Below are positions 55,774-64,000 of a stretch of DNA of 64,000 nt, in pieces. Where the stretch lies: assembly GCA_028284365.1 (NCBI GenBank), contig JANQRW010000054.1:1-64000 (forward strand), read 5' to 3'. This DNA comes from Marinicella sp. GTDB taxonomy: Bacteria; Pseudomonadota; Gammaproteobacteria; Xanthomonadales; Marinicellaceae. The translations under genes and the position numbers were made by a program. The stretch's first letter is position 1. Every line of letters begins with the position of its first letter. Under the pieces are notes generated by a model. That model was not told the DNA's origin, did no database searches, and was given only the letters and a program-made list of their open reading frames with translations.

Positions 55774-58042
55774 ATACAAATTGAATTTCCTCACCTTAGC
55801 TTTGCTGATGTGCCTGATCCAACTGATGACATGGAGCTTCGCTGATGCAGCCATGACCAACCCGCCACCACCGGATGAGGCAATGGATGTATCTTATCGC
55901 GTTATCAATGATCAACTGATCAGTGTGGATTTTGGCTTGATAGAAGATGTTTATCTTTATAAGCACGCTTTCAGCTTTCAGGGTGAGGACCTAACGGTTG
56001 AACAAAATTTATTAAGTGTCCCGAAGGGCAAGGAAAAGGAAGATCCAGCCTTCGGTTTGGTAGAAGTCTATTACGGTTCACTGAGCATTGATGTCCCAGT
56101 AAGTTCAGTTGAGGCAGCACCTAAACTAACAGTTAAGTATCAGGGCTGTGTCGAGAACTTTATTTGTTACCCGCCACAAAGAAAGGTGTTTGACTTAAGT
56201 GGACAAATGGCTGCCAGTACCTCTGTATATACACAACAAACCAAAGGGATTTTGGCAGGTGGTGGCTTAGGTAATACCAGCAATGGCGGTGGTTTTTTTG
56301 GCAGCGATCAACAATTATTACCGGTTGATCAGGCTTTTCAGTTTGAAACCATCGCTCTGGATGCCAATCAATTGATGGCTCGTTTCACTATGGCGCCTAA
56401 TATATACTTGTACAAGGATCAGGTGAAATTCAGTACATTTACTGGTGGCGTTGAATTAGGTAAGCCTGAATTTCCACAAGCTCAGTTAAAAGATGATCCT
56501 GAATTTGGGTTGGTGGATGTTTATTATGACATTGCTGAAATTGTAATACCAATTCGTCGGACAGAAGCTGGTGTTGTAACCATGGATATTGAGGCTGCTT
56601 TTCAAGGTTGTGAGGATGGTAAAGTCTGCTACCCACCCACAGCGCAGTTGGTAACAGTTGATTTGCCTGAAGCAGATACCCTTGCTCAAGGACAGGCAAC
56701 CAGCGTAACTGAATCAGTTGCTACAGGTAAGCAAGACAATGAAATATTATCAGAACAAGGCATCATCACCAAAGGCATTGGTGATGATCCATTGTGGTGG
56801 ACTTTATTGAAATTTTTTGGTTTTGGTTTGTTGTTGTCATTGACTCCCTGCGTGTTTCCAATGATACCTATATTGTCTGGTTTAATTGTTGGACAAAAAG
56901 ACCCTTCAACAGCCAAAGCATTCAGCTTATCCCTGATTTATGTATTGGCGATGGCGCTCACTTATACTGTTGTAGGTATCTTGGCTGGTTTAGCAGGTAC
57001 AAATTTACAAGCTTTGTTCCAAACACCTTGGATTATTATCAGTTTTAGTGTTGTATTTGTGCTGCTGGCCTTATCAATGTTTGGCTTTTATGATTTGCAA
57101 TTACCCGCCAGCTGGCAAAATAAGCTATCCAATATTTCCAATCGCCAAAAAAGTGGTTCCTGGATTGGTGTGGCAATTATGGGCTTGTTATCAGCATTGA
57201 TTGTAGGGCCGTGTGTAGCACCACCTTTAGCTGCAGCTGTGATTTACATTTCATCGGCCGATGGTGGTCCAGTGGTTGGTGGTTTGGCTTTATTTGCCAT
57301 GTCTATGGGCATGGGTGTACCTTTGATTGCAATTGGAACTTCTGCTGGTAAGTGGATGCCGAATTCTGGTGGCTGGATGAATGTTGTTAAATCATTCTTT
57401 GGTGTATTACTCATTGGGATGGCCATTTGGTTTTTGTCACGTATCATGCCAGAAAATATCATTTTAATGATGTGGGGCTTGTTGTTGGTAGCAACAGCAG
57501 TGATGTGGCATCAACATGCCAAGTCTAACGGCTTATCAGGTTGGGTGATGTCGATGTTTGATGCCATTAAAATCATCTTACTTGTGGTTGGTATCGCACA
57601 ACTGATTGGTGCGATGGCTGGGAATAGTGATCCATTGCGACCGCTGAAGGGTGCTTTTGGTGGCGGTACTGCATTGGTAGAACAGAAGGTCAAATTTACT
57701 CAAATAAAATCTTTGGCTGATTTGGAACAACACATAGCGCAGAGTACAAAACCAGTGTTTTTAGATTTTTATGCCGATTGGTGTATTGAATGCAAACGCA
57801 TGGAGCGCACCACTTTTAAGGATAAGGATGTCATCGCTTTAAGCCAGCAAATGACGGTTTTAAAAGCAGACGTCACAGCCAATGATGAAGTGGATGCTGC
57901 ACTGATGAAACATTTTAACATCGTTGGACCACCAGCCAGTTTGTTCTTTGCTGCTGACGGTACACCTTTGGTGCCGCACAATTTCTTTGGGTATAAGTCC
58001 GCAACTGACTTAAAACAAACGTTTGAAAAAATACTAAATTGA
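55760..58042 (+). CDS. dsbD: thiol:disulfide interchange protein DsbD with duplicated N-terminal domain
   Basis: DsbD moves electrons from cytoplasmic thioredoxin across the inner membrane to periplasmic thiol proteins. The 760-residue protein has a signal peptide (to about residue 32), a first nDsbD-like domain (about 40-150, Cys pair in YQGCVENFICYPP), and a second (about 185-310, FQGCEDGKVCYPP). A membrane domain of eight helices follows with redox cysteines in SLTPCVFPMIPIL and VGPCVAPPLAAAV, then a C-terminal thioredoxin domain with DWCIECKR. E. coli DsbD has only one nDsbD domain. Start ATG 55760 overlaps cutA. Confidence 0.93.
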   Translation: MNKSEYKLNFLTLALLMCLIQLMTWSFADAAMTNPPPPDEAMDVSYRVINDQLISVDFGLIEDVYLYKHAFSFQGEDLTVEQNLLSVPKGKEKEDPAFGLVEVYYGSLSIDVPVSSVEAAPKLTVKYQGCVENFICYPPQRKVFDLSGQMAASTSVYTQQTKGILAGGGLGNTSNGGGFFGSDQQLLPVDQAFQFETIALDANQLMARFTMAPNIYLYKDQVKFSTFTGGVELGKPEFPQAQLKDDPEFGLVDVYYDIAEIVIPIRRTEAGVVTMDIEAAFQGCEDGKVCYPPTAQLVTVDLPEADTLAQGQATSVTESVATGKQDNEILSEQGIITKGIGDDPLWWTLLKFFGFGLLLSLTPCVFPMIPILSGLIVGQKDPSTAKAFSLSLIYVLAMALTYTVVGILAGLAGTNLQALFQTPWIIISFSVVFVLLALSMFGFYDLQLPASWQNKLSNISNRQKSGSWIGVAIMGLLSALIVGPCVAPPLAAAVIYISSADGGPVVGGLALFAMSMGMGVPLIAIGTSAGKWMPNSGGWMNVVKSFFGVLLIGMAIWFLSRIMPENIILMMWGLLLVATAVMWHQHAKSNGLSGWVMSMFDAIKIILLVVGIAQLIGAMAGNSDPLRPLKGAFGGGTALVEQKVKFTQIKSLADLEQHIAQSTKPVFLDFYADWCIECKRMERTTFKDKDVIALSQQMTVLKADVTANDEVDAALMKHFNIVGPPASLFFAADGTPLVPHNFFGYKSATDLKQTFEKILN

Positions 58043-58113
58043 GCTAATTGATAGACATTCGGTGCCAATTGATGCACAATCGCAGCACTTAGAAGCGAAA
58101 TTTGATTTTTTCA

Positions 58114-58548
58114 ATGCGTGAAATTGCCATCATAAATGGTCCAAACTTAAACCTTTTAGGCGTCAGGGAACCCGAAGTTTATGGTACAGAAACATTAACA
58201 GACATCAACCGAAAATTAACTGCTTTGGCAGCTGATTTGAAATTGTGTTTAAGATTTAAACAATCCAATGCTGAACATGAACTGGTGGATTACATTCACC
58301 AATGTTTTCATGATCAAATTTCAGGCATCATTATTAATCCGGCAGCGTTTACACACACCAGTGTGGCGATTCGCGATGCTTTATTGGGAACACAAATTCC
58401 ATTCATCGAAGTGCATCTTTCCAATGTTCATTCTCGTGAAGCTTTCAGATCAGAGTCTTGGCTTTCCGATGTGGCCATTGGCACCATTACTGGTTTGGGC
58501 TCGGCAGGCTACGAAATGGCGCTTAGGTATTGGACTTTAGAACAATAA
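58114..58548 (+). CDS. aroQ: 3-dehydroquinate dehydratase, type II
   Basis: The 144-residue enzyme catalyses the third step of the shikimate pathway as a dodecamer. It starts at ATG 58114 (a TTG at 58102 is in frame but unlikely). Motifs are [19 protein letters not shown] with the catalytic tyrosine loop, [17 protein letters not shown], and [16 protein letters not shown] with the active-site histidine. The aroQ-accB-accC order is conserved in gammaproteobacteria. Confidence 0.94.
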   Translation: MREIAIINGPNLNLLGVREPEVYGTETLTDINRKLTALAADLKLCLRFKQSNAEHELVDYIHQCFHDQISGIIINPAAFTHTSVAIRDALLGTQIPFIEVHLSNVHSREAFRSESWLSDVAIGTITGLGSAGYEMALRYWTLEQ

Positions 58549-58577
58549 CCAAAACAACACAAACACAGGATTTATCA

Positions 58578-59033
58578 GTGGACATCAGAAAAATAAAAAA
58601 ACTCATTGAACTGCTAGAACAATCATCCTTAACTGAGATGGAAATCACCGAAGGTGAAGAGACGGTTAAATTATCAAGAACTTCGCAGGTTGCACCTGTA
58701 TCAGCACCTGCAACACATATTGTGCCAGCTGCAGTACCAGCAGCACCGGCGGCATCAACGCCGCCTGCCACCAGTGAGCCAGTAACAGACGAGCCATCAG
58801 GGTTATTGGTGCGCAGCCCAATGGTGGGCACATTTTATGCATCACCTTCACCTGATGCAGAACCTTTTGTTAAAGTGGGACAGAGTGTCAATGTCGGTGA
58901 TACCTTGTGTATGGTTGAGGCGATGAAAATGTTTAATCAGATTGAATCTGAGCACAAAGGAAAAATAAAACGTATTTTGGTTGAAAATGGGCAACCAGTT
59001 GAGTTTGATGAACCTTTGTTTGAGATTGAGTAA
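58578..59033 (+). CDS. accB: biotin carboxyl carrier protein of acetyl-CoA carboxylase
   Basis: Translation starts at GTG 58578, with AGGA seven bases upstream, giving the standard N-terminus [14 protein letters not shown] (151 aa). An Ala/Pro-rich linker follows (residues about 45-70). The biotinyl domain carries the lysine in [11 protein letters not shown]. The protein holds biotin between the carboxylase and transferase parts in the first step of fatty-acid synthesis. The GTG start may help set the AccB level, which autoregulates accBC in E. coli. Confidence 0.95.
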   Translation: MDIRKIKKLIELLEQSSLTEMEITEGEETVKLSRTSQVAPVSAPATHIVPAAVPAAPAASTPPATSEPVTDEPSGLLVRSPMVGTFYASPSPDAEPFVKVGQSVNVGDTLCMVEAMKMFNQIESEHKGKIKRILVENGQPVEFDEPLFEIE

Positions 59034-59041
59034 GCAAAGTT

Positions 59042-60388
59042 ATGTTCAGTAAAATTGTTATTGCCAACCGCGGCGAAATTGCTTTGCGTATTTTGCGCGC
59101 TTGTCAAACCATGGGCGTTAAAACTGTTGCTGTGCACTCGACCATTGATCGGAATCAAAAGCATGTAGGCATGGCCGATGAATCAGTCTGTATTGGACCA
59201 CCTTCTTCATTAGAGTCCTACCTGGATATTCCTAAAATCATTGCGGCTGCTGAAGTCACCGATGCCGAAGCAATACACCCCGGTTATGGCTTTTTGGCAG
59301 AAAATGCAGAATTTGCTGAGAGCATTGAGGAATCGGGTTTTAAATTCATAGGTCCCAGAGCAGACACCATCCGTTTGATGGGCGATAAAGTGGCTGCAAT
59401 TGAAGCCATGAAATCAGCAGGTGTACCCTGTGTGCCTGGATCTGATGGACCATTGAATAATGATGCGGAAAGAAATTTAGGCATTGCTAAAAAAATTGGT
59501 TATCCCATCATAGTTAAGGCTGCTGCTGGTGGCGGTGGGCGTGGTATGCGAGTGGTGCATACCGAAGCTGCTTTGAACAACGCCATCATCACCACCAAAA
59601 CGGAAGCCAAAGCCGCCTTTGGTGATGACACAGTTTACATGGAAAAATACTTGGAAAACCCACGTCACGTCGAAATTCAAGTGCTTTCAGATATGCATGG
59701 TCACGCCATACATTTGGGTGAACGAGATTGTTCTATGCAACGCCGACATCAGAAAGTGGTTGAGGAAGCGCCGGCTCCCGGTTTGACTGAGCAAAAACGT
59801 CAGGAAATTGGTGATGTTTGTGTGGAAGCTTGTAAACGCATCGGATATGAAGGTGCGGGTACTTTTGAATTTTTGTACGATAGTGGGCGTTTTTATTTCA
59901 TTGAAATGAACACAAGGATTCAAGTTGAGCATCCTGTCACTGAATTAATAACAGGTGTGGATTTGATCAAACAACAGTTGTTAATAGCCAGTGGCGAGCC
60001 TCTGACAATTCAGCAGTCAGACATCAAGCTGACTGGACACGCCATTGAATGTCGAATCAATGCTGAAGACCCAGATACTTTTATGCCTTCACCAGGTACT
60101 ATCGATATTTTTCATGCACCAGGTGGTCCGGGAGTTAGGGTTGATTCACATGTTTATGATGGTTATAAAGTTCCTCCAAATTACGACTCAATGATTGGTA
60201 AAATCATTACTTACGGAGAGGATCGGATCACAGCGATCCGTCGAATGCGTCTGGCTTTATCTGAAACAGTGGTTTCAGGCATAAAGACCAACAAGTCATT
60301 GCAGCTAAGGATAATGAATGACCATGGTTTTGTTGAAGGTTCTAAGAACATTCACTACCTTGAAAAGCGATTGAACGAGAACAAGTGA
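59042..60388 (+). CDS. accC: biotin carboxylase subunit of acetyl-CoA carboxylase
   Basis: The 448-residue ATP-grasp enzyme carboxylates biotin on AccB. It has the biotin-carboxylase N-terminal fold ([17 protein letters not shown]), the glycine-rich ATP loop [15 protein letters not shown], and the catalytic region [18 protein letters not shown] with the arginine that stabilises carboxyphosphate. It begins eight bases after accB. The carboxyltransferase genes accA and accD lie elsewhere, as usual. Confidence 0.96.
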   Translation: MFSKIVIANRGEIALRILRACQTMGVKTVAVHSTIDRNQKHVGMADESVCIGPPSSLESYLDIPKIIAAAEVTDAEAIHPGYGFLAENAEFAESIEESGFKFIGPRADTIRLMGDKVAAIEAMKSAGVPCVPGSDGPLNNDAERNLGIAKKIGYPIIVKAAAGGGGRGMRVVHTEAALNNAIITTKTEAKAAFGDDTVYMEKYLENPRHVEIQVLSDMHGHAIHLGERDCSMQRRHQKVVEEAPAPGLTEQKRQEIGDVCVEACKRIGYEGAGTFEFLYDSGRFYFIEMNTRIQVEHPVTELITGVDLIKQQLLIASGEPLTIQQSDIKLTGHAIECRINAEDPDTFMPSPGTIDIFHAPGGPGVRVDSHVYDGYKVPPNYDSMIGKIITYGEDRITAIRRMRLALSETVVSGIKTNKSLQLRIMNDHGFVEGSKNIHYLEKRLNENK

Positions 60389-60480
60389 GCACGCTCTTGG
60401 GGCTGTGGCAACTGTTTCTGTTTAATGTGGATGGTCTATTCGATTCAGCTTACAAAGCTGTGTTGCGGTTTTAATAAAAA

Positions 60481-61356
60481 ATGCCTTTCTATGAACTGAC
60501 AGTCCAAGTGGTTCAGGTTGAGGTTGAGCTGATTGATGAACAATTGCAGAGAGCTGGTGCAGTTGGAGTGACTTATGTCGATGCCCAAGATAACCCGATT
60601 TACGAGCCCAAACCAGGTGAAATATTGCTTTGGCATCAAATCAAATTGATTGGTTTATTTGAGAGTAAAGCACAATTGGATCATGCCAGCAAAATGCTGC
60701 AAAAAACCCATCCTCAATTGAATCAACAACATACCCAGCTTAAAGATCAAGTGTGGGAGCGTGTTTGGATGGATCATTTCAAACCCATGCAATTTGGGCA
60801 CAAAAGCTGGGTCATTCCAGATGGTTATGAGGTGGTGGATCCGGATGCACACAACTTAATTTTGGACCCTGGGTTGGCCTTTGGCACAGGTACCCATGCC
60901 ACCACTTCATTGTGTTTACAATGGCTGGATGCCAATGATGTGTGTGATAAACAATTGGTCGATTTTGGATGTGGTTCAGGGGTTCTGGCAGTCATGGCTT
61001 TGTTGCAAGGTGCCAAGCAGGTGATCTGTGTTGATATTGATGAACAGGCCATACAAGCCACCAGACAAAATGCTGAGAAAAATGGCGTTTTGGGTGGAAT
61101 CAAAATAGTGGAGCCTGAAAATGTGAGCAGCATCAATAATCAGGATGGTATTTTAGCTAACATATTGGCTGAACCCTTAATGATGTTTTGTGATGATTTT
61201 CACGGCATGTTGAGGAATGATGGCTTTATTGTATTGAGTGGCATATTGAAAGAACAAAAAAATATGATTTGTGATAAATATCGTACTCGTTTTGTTGACA
61301 TTAGGACAGAAATTGAACATGATTGGTTGCGTGTGAGCGCAATCAAACGTTGTTGA
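60481..61356 (+). CDS. prmA: ribosomal protein L11 methyltransferase
   Basis: The 291-residue enzyme trimethylates ribosomal protein L11. The N-terminal substrate-binding domain (residues 1-90) starts MPFYELTVQV. The methyltransferase domain carries DPGLAFGTGTHATT, LVDFGCGSGVLAVMALLQGA with the SAM-binding glycines, and NILAEPLMMF. No Shine-Dalgarno is apparent before the ATG. It follows accC by 92 bases, as in many relatives. Confidence 0.93.
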   Translation: MPFYELTVQVVQVEVELIDEQLQRAGAVGVTYVDAQDNPIYEPKPGEILLWHQIKLIGLFESKAQLDHASKMLQKTHPQLNQQHTQLKDQVWERVWMDHFKPMQFGHKSWVIPDGYEVVDPDAHNLILDPGLAFGTGTHATTSLCLQWLDANDVCDKQLVDFGCGSGVLAVMALLQGAKQVICVDIDEQAIQATRQNAEKNGVLGGIKIVEPENVSSINNQDGILANILAEPLMMFCDDFHGMLRNDGFIVLSGILKEQKNMICDKYRTRFVDIRTEIEHDWLRVSAIKRC

Positions 61357-61646
61357 CTATACTTGGAAGGCAACAACAGTTCTAAAATAGAGGGCTGCAA
61401 ATCAGTTTGGCAGAGAAGCTTGGTTGGTGACCAGGTCGGCTGTTTTTGCTCTGGGATGTGATGGATCTACACCTGTGTGAGCCCATCAGAGATCATAGCC
61501 TAAGGTATTTGGATACGTTCGCTACAGACACTTTGTTTGAAACAATGGCGAGTGAAAACTCAGGGGTATTTCATTCGGTTTATTGCCCTATTTGAATAAA
61601 CATTGATGTATGGTTTTTGTGTTTAAACAGTTAATCAGAGAGTAAT
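61357..61646. other. intergenic region between prmA and the DUF3426 gene
   Basis: About 290 bases with no coding character. CTCTGGGATG near 61451 and CATCAGAG near 61487 can pair to a hairpin with an unpaired G, but no T-run follows. I see no other structure I can name. Confidence 0.3.
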
Positions 61647-62492
61647 TTGTATACCCAATGTAGAGGATGCGGTGAAGTTTTTGTGATCGAAGTCGAGCAC
61701 TTAACTCACGCGCGCGGTCAAGTGCGATGTAACTTATGTGGTACCGTTTTTGATGGTATGGAAACCTTGAGTGCAACCAAGCCACATGAGGATGAGGATT
61801 TACTGTTGCATGACTTTGATAATGCCCCCCCTTTGTTGACACAAGCTTATCATGGCATGCAAGTTGATTTGGTTGAAGATGATCTTGAGGCCGAATTGGA
61901 TGGAATCATTGCCGATGCCAGAATGGAAGAAGAACTGGAGGACTTACCAAGTTTTGTAGCTCGAGATGATTCAATTGATGCACCATTTGTGGCTGAAAAA
62001 AAGGTTAAACAAGAACAAACAGCTTCAAATTGGTTGTGGTCAGGTTTGGCGGTTGTTATGCTTATTGGTCTGTTATGGCAAGCCAAAGCAGCCATCAACA
62101 AAGGTCAGTTAAAACTACCTGAACACCCCATCAGTCAACAGGTATGTGAATACATCAGTTGTGCCAAAGTCATTGATGAAGTGGATTTGAATTCGATTTC
62201 TTTGGTATCACGTAACATCCGGCCACATCCAGGCCGGGATGAAGCTTTGATTATTTCTGCCAGTATGATCAATGCCAATGAAAACAACCAAAAATTTCCT
62301 GCCTTAGAAATCAAACTTTCAGACCTGAATGGCAAAATCGTCGCCATGCGCCGTTTTGTGGCTGATGAATATGTGCCAGCCGATGTGTTGCGTGCTGGAT
62401 TCTTACCGAATACTTTGATTCCAATTAACTTAGAGATCGTCAGCCCTGGTGATGATGCGGTGGCTTTTGAAATAGGTTTTGTACAACCATGA
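61647..62492 (+). CDS. zinc-ribbon membrane protein with DUF3426 domain
   Basis: The 281-residue protein begins, at a TTG start, with the typical MJ0042-type zinc finger YTQCRGCGEVF and VRCNLCGTVFDG. An acidic linker, a single transmembrane helix (WLWSGLAVVMLIGLLWQA, about residues 128-145) and a DUF3426 domain outside follow. The family is found between prmA and fis in many proteobacteria; its function is unknown. An alternative start would remove the zinc finger, so TTG is preferred. The stop overlaps the fis start. Confidence 0.88.
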   Translation: MYTQCRGCGEVFVIEVEHLTHARGQVRCNLCGTVFDGMETLSATKPHEDEDLLLHDFDNAPPLLTQAYHGMQVDLVEDDLEAELDGIIADARMEEELEDLPSFVARDDSIDAPFVAEKKVKQEQTASNWLWSGLAVVMLIGLLWQAKAAINKGQLKLPEHPISQQVCEYISCAKVIDEVDLNSISLVSRNIRPHPGRDEALIISASMINANENNQKFPALEIKLSDLNGKIVAMRRFVADEYVPADVLRAGFLPNTLIPINLEIVSPGDDAVAFEIGFVQP

Positions 62493-62731
62493 GTCACAAC
62501 AGCCACAACCAAAAAGCCATGACTCGTGAGTCAGTGCGCGTATACCTTGAATCACTTAATGGCCACAGCACCAATCGACTCTATGATCTGGTCATTGAAG
62601 AAACTGAAAAAGGCATGATTCGAGAAGTCCTCAAATGGTGTAAAGGCAACCGTTCCAAAGCTGCTGAAACTTTGGGCATCACCCGCACCACCTTACGCAA
62701 CAAAATGCGCAAGTTGAAAATTTCTGGTTGA
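62489..62731 (+). CDS. fis: Fis-family nucleoid DNA-binding protein
   Basis: The 80-residue protein ends with the helix-turn-helix KGNRSKAAETLGITRTTLRNK, typical of Fis. The dimerisation helices (TNRLYDLVIEETEKGMIREV) precede it. E. coli Fis has 98 residues with an N-terminal beta hairpin needed for recombinase activation; that hairpin is shorter or absent here. It overlaps the DUF3426 gene by four bases. In enteric bacteria dusB precedes fis instead. Confidence 0.9.
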   Translation: MSHNSHNQKAMTRESVRVYLESLNGHSTNRLYDLVIEETEKGMIREVLKWCKGNRSKAAETLGITRTTLRNKMRKLKISG

Positions 62732-62813
62732 ATACCAAGACCTATCTGAAAACCTAAATTCAGCCCCAAGTTTTTCGGAATGTTATAAAAATCAATTATG
62801 GAGAGCCGATGAT

Positions 62814-62964
62814 CGGTTCAACCAGCGCAGGCAATGAGCGCATGGCGGTTTACCTGAAAGGTAAGAAGCCCTGCTTGAATGCCGTGGCGCGTGCTCTTGG
62901 AGTGGAAGCTGCGCCATTATGGAATGGGCGATGGGCCGTGAGCGAAGGTCCAAGAGCATTTCTT
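62814..62964 (-). repeat. dispersed intergenic repeat, copy C
   Basis: In reverse orientation this copy matches the middle of copy A over about 75 bases (CAGCGCAGGCAATGAGCGCA, then GGCGGTTTACCTGAAAGG, GCTTGAATGCCGT). It ends in CCAAGAGCATTTCTT, the counterpart of the copy A end reading AAGGAATACTCTTGGG on the other strand. A protein-like frame in it (MIGSTSAGNERMAVYLKGKK) is best explained by the repeat, because the other copies do not keep it open. Confidence 0.65.
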
Positions 62965-63170
62965 AAGTTAATTTGTGGTATTTCTTTGATTCGATATGAA
63001 TCGCCTTGGGTAATCCCTGAACTTCTTAATTCATGAATACAACTTTGTCTGTTCTTAGGTTAATGCCAAATTGGTGTGAAATCTTGGTTCAGGTCGATTT
63101 TGAAAGGGTTATCTGGGCCTGGGTTTCAACAATATTACCAAACTTAACTTTCAACTGTCTGTTAAATTGG

Positions 63171-63193
63171 ATCCCCGGGTCAAGCCCGAGGAT
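63171..63193. repeat. imperfect palindrome ATCC-CGGG/CCCG-GGAT, REP-like unit
   Basis: ATCC-c-CGGG at 63171-63179 pairs with CCCG-a-GGAT at 63185-63193 around a five-base loop, followed by GACAATAAG. Units of this form are, as I recall, dispersed in many proteobacterial genomes. It lies between repeat copies C and D and has no T-run. Confidence 0.5.
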
Positions 63194-63217
63194 GACAATA
63201 AGCAGCGCAGCCCGGGA

Positions 63218-63247
63218 GTGAAGATGTGTGACTCAAGAACATTCTCA
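63218..63247 (-). repeat. short end fragment of the dispersed repeat
   Basis: GTGACTCAAGAACATTCTC at about 63228-63246 resembles, in reverse orientation, the conserved end AGAATGTTCTTGGGTC seen in copy D. It is degenerate, so I call only a fragment. Confidence 0.35.
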
Positions 63248-63304
63248 TCGAATTTCTGGTTGGTCATGTAAAGCATGATCAGAAGAAATTGGACAAAAAC
63301 TAAA

Positions 63305-63368
63305 GCCATGTTCGATGTGGTCGTTTTCACTTTTAGTAGAAAAGTGAATGAAGACCCAAGAACATTCT
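63305..63368 (-). repeat. dispersed intergenic repeat, copy D (partial)
   Basis: In reverse orientation this reads AGAATGTTCTTGGGTCTTC, then CACTTTT...AAAAGTG and CGACCACATCGAACATG, matching copy B over about 65 bases. Its end abuts the putative purH -10 box at 63371, so the repeat contributes the DNA where the -35 region would lie. Confidence 0.65.
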
Positions 63369-63370
63369 AT

Positions 63371-63376
63371 TATAAT
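63371..63376 (+). promoter_or_regulatory. putative -10 element of the purH promoter
   Basis: A perfect TATAAT lies 30 bases upstream of the purH ATG. No TTGACA-like -35 is found 16-18 bases further up, where repeat copy D lies. No PurR-like operator was recognised between it and the gene. Confidence 0.5.
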
Positions 63377-63405
63377 GTCGCCTCCTTGAGCACATTAAAG
63401 CAATC

Positions 63406-64000
63406 ATGGCACAAAATCGTGTACCCATCAGGCGCGTTCTTATCAGCGTTTCTGATAAAACCAACATTGAAATGTTGGCCTCAGGTTTATCTCGTTTAGG
63501 GGTAGAAATCTTATCCACCGGCGGTACTGCAAAAATACTGGAAAATGCCGATCTTATCGTTACTGAAATTTCTGAATACACTGAATTTCCTGAAATGATG
63601 GATGGGCGCATCAAAACCTTGCACCCGCGCGTACATGGCGCATTATTGGGTAGAAACGGTGTGGATGACGAAGTCATGAGCCAACACGGCATTGAGGGTA
63701 TTGATTTGTTAGTGGTGAACTTGTATCCGTTTGAGTCAACCATTAAACAAGCTGATGTTACTTTGGAGCAAGCGATCGAGAACATTGATATTGGTGGCCC
63801 TGCTATGATTAGGGCAGCGGCTAAGAACCATGATCGTGTAACCGTTTTAGTTAACCCTGATGATTATGAGGAGATGCTGGATGAGTTGTCAACCTACGGT
63901 GGTATCTCACATGCCAACCGCCATATCCTGGCGGCCAAAGCCTTCGCTCATACAGCACGATACGATGGTTTGATTGCTAATTATTTGAGTGCGATTAATG
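63406..64000 (+). CDS. purH: bifunctional AICAR formyltransferase/IMP cyclohydrolase, N-terminal part (runs off window)
   Basis: About 198 codons are visible, starting at ATG 63406. The product begins [19 protein letters not shown], then shows the IMP cyclohydrolase domain with [11 protein letters not shown], the [18 protein letters not shown] block and [10 protein letters not shown], followed by [18 protein letters not shown]. This is the final enzyme pair of purine synthesis. The formyltransferase domain lies beyond the window end. The fis-purH neighbourhood is typical of gammaproteobacteria, apart from the repeat-filled gap between them. Confidence 0.95.
   Translation, partial: MAQNRVPIRRVLISVSDKTNIEMLASGLSRLGVEILSTGGTAKILENADLIVTEISEYTEFPEMMDGRIKTLHPRVHGALLGRNGVDDEVMSQHGIEGIDLLVVNLYPFESTIKQADVTLEQAIENIDIGGPAMIRAAAKNHDRVTVLVNPDDYEEMLDELSTYGGISHANRHILAAKAFAHTARYDGLIANYLSAIN

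Noticed and set aside
61380..61560. Possible structured RNA (6S-like) between prmA and the DUF3426 gene
   Set aside because: TTGGTTGGTGACCAGGTCGG resembles part of 6S RNA, but the long closing stem and central bubble cannot be drawn, and the neighbouring genes are not those of ssrS.
62809..63036. Plus-strand frame of 75 codons with an in-frame ATG
   Set aside because: It lies over repeat copy C, and the matching sequence in copy A is not open in the same frame, so the frame is a by-product of the repeat.

Overview
The window is a moderately AT-rich chromosomal segment of a gammaproteobacterium. The evidence is gene order. An initiator tRNA sits beside rimP-nusA-infB-rbfA-truB-rpsO-pnp, and the window also holds yciO-scpA-scpB-rluB, a tdk-fmt-rsmB-DUF4390-ntrY run, cutA-dsbD-aroQ-accB-accC-prmA and fis-purH. 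An Oar-like TonB-dependent receptor, a three-subunit proton-translocating transhydrogenase and a Na+/H+ antiporter suggest a marine, Marinicella-like heterotroph. That genus is a guess from memory of similar gene content and was not tested.

Layout. 1-5660: the 3' end of an Rhs polymorphic-toxin gene with a lipase-like C-terminal domain, followed by an array of likely immunity genes (two paralogous DKNYY-repeat lipoproteins, a small membrane protein, a secreted orphan). 6061-8681: a tightly overlapping phospholipid-synthesis cassette (membrane protein, YnbA-like CDP-alcohol phosphatidyltransferase, CdsA-like cytidylyltransferase, PlsC-like acyltransferase). 8935-11803: pntAA-pntAB-pntB. 11926-14811: a PilS-like histidine kinase without its regulator and a PhoD-type phosphatase, both on the minus strand. 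15171-19595: TonB-dependent receptor and Na+/H+ antiporter. 19672-29257: a dispersed repeat, tRNA-fMet and the translation/RNA-decay cluster. 29424-33227: a small membrane protein, an M48 lipoprotein protease and a large exported orphan. 33380-36816: a short asparaginase-fold protein, yciO, scpA, scpB, rluB. 36828-42687 (minus): rhomboid protease, SixA phosphatase, an HD/PDE-like protein, gamma carbonic anhydrase, an orphan lipoprotein, and an NfeD/stomatin pair.

42797-47757 (minus) is the most unusual block. Four genes overlap or nearly touch: a coiled-coil protein; a membrane-spanning protein with a roadblock-like cytoplasmic part and an OmpA-like periplasmic end; a Ras-like small GTPase; and a hybrid histidine kinase/receiver. 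An OmpR-type regulator lies just upstream. I infer an envelope-sensing GTPase/phosphorelay module in which the roadblock-like domain may regulate the GTPase.

47846-54744 (minus): aldehyde dehydrogenase, ntrY (no ntrX), DUF4390, rsmB, fmt, tdk. 54854-55353: a dispersed repeat copy and the decayed tail of an EAL-domain gene. 55456-62731: cutA, dsbD with a duplicated N-terminal domain, aroQ, accB, accC, prmA, a zinc-ribbon DUF3426 protein and fis. 62732-63405: an intergenic region packed with repeat fragments, ending at the promoter of purH, which runs off the window.

A dispersed non-coding repeat (copies near 19.7, 54.9, 62.8 and 63.3 kb, in both orientations) links several of the intergenic regions.
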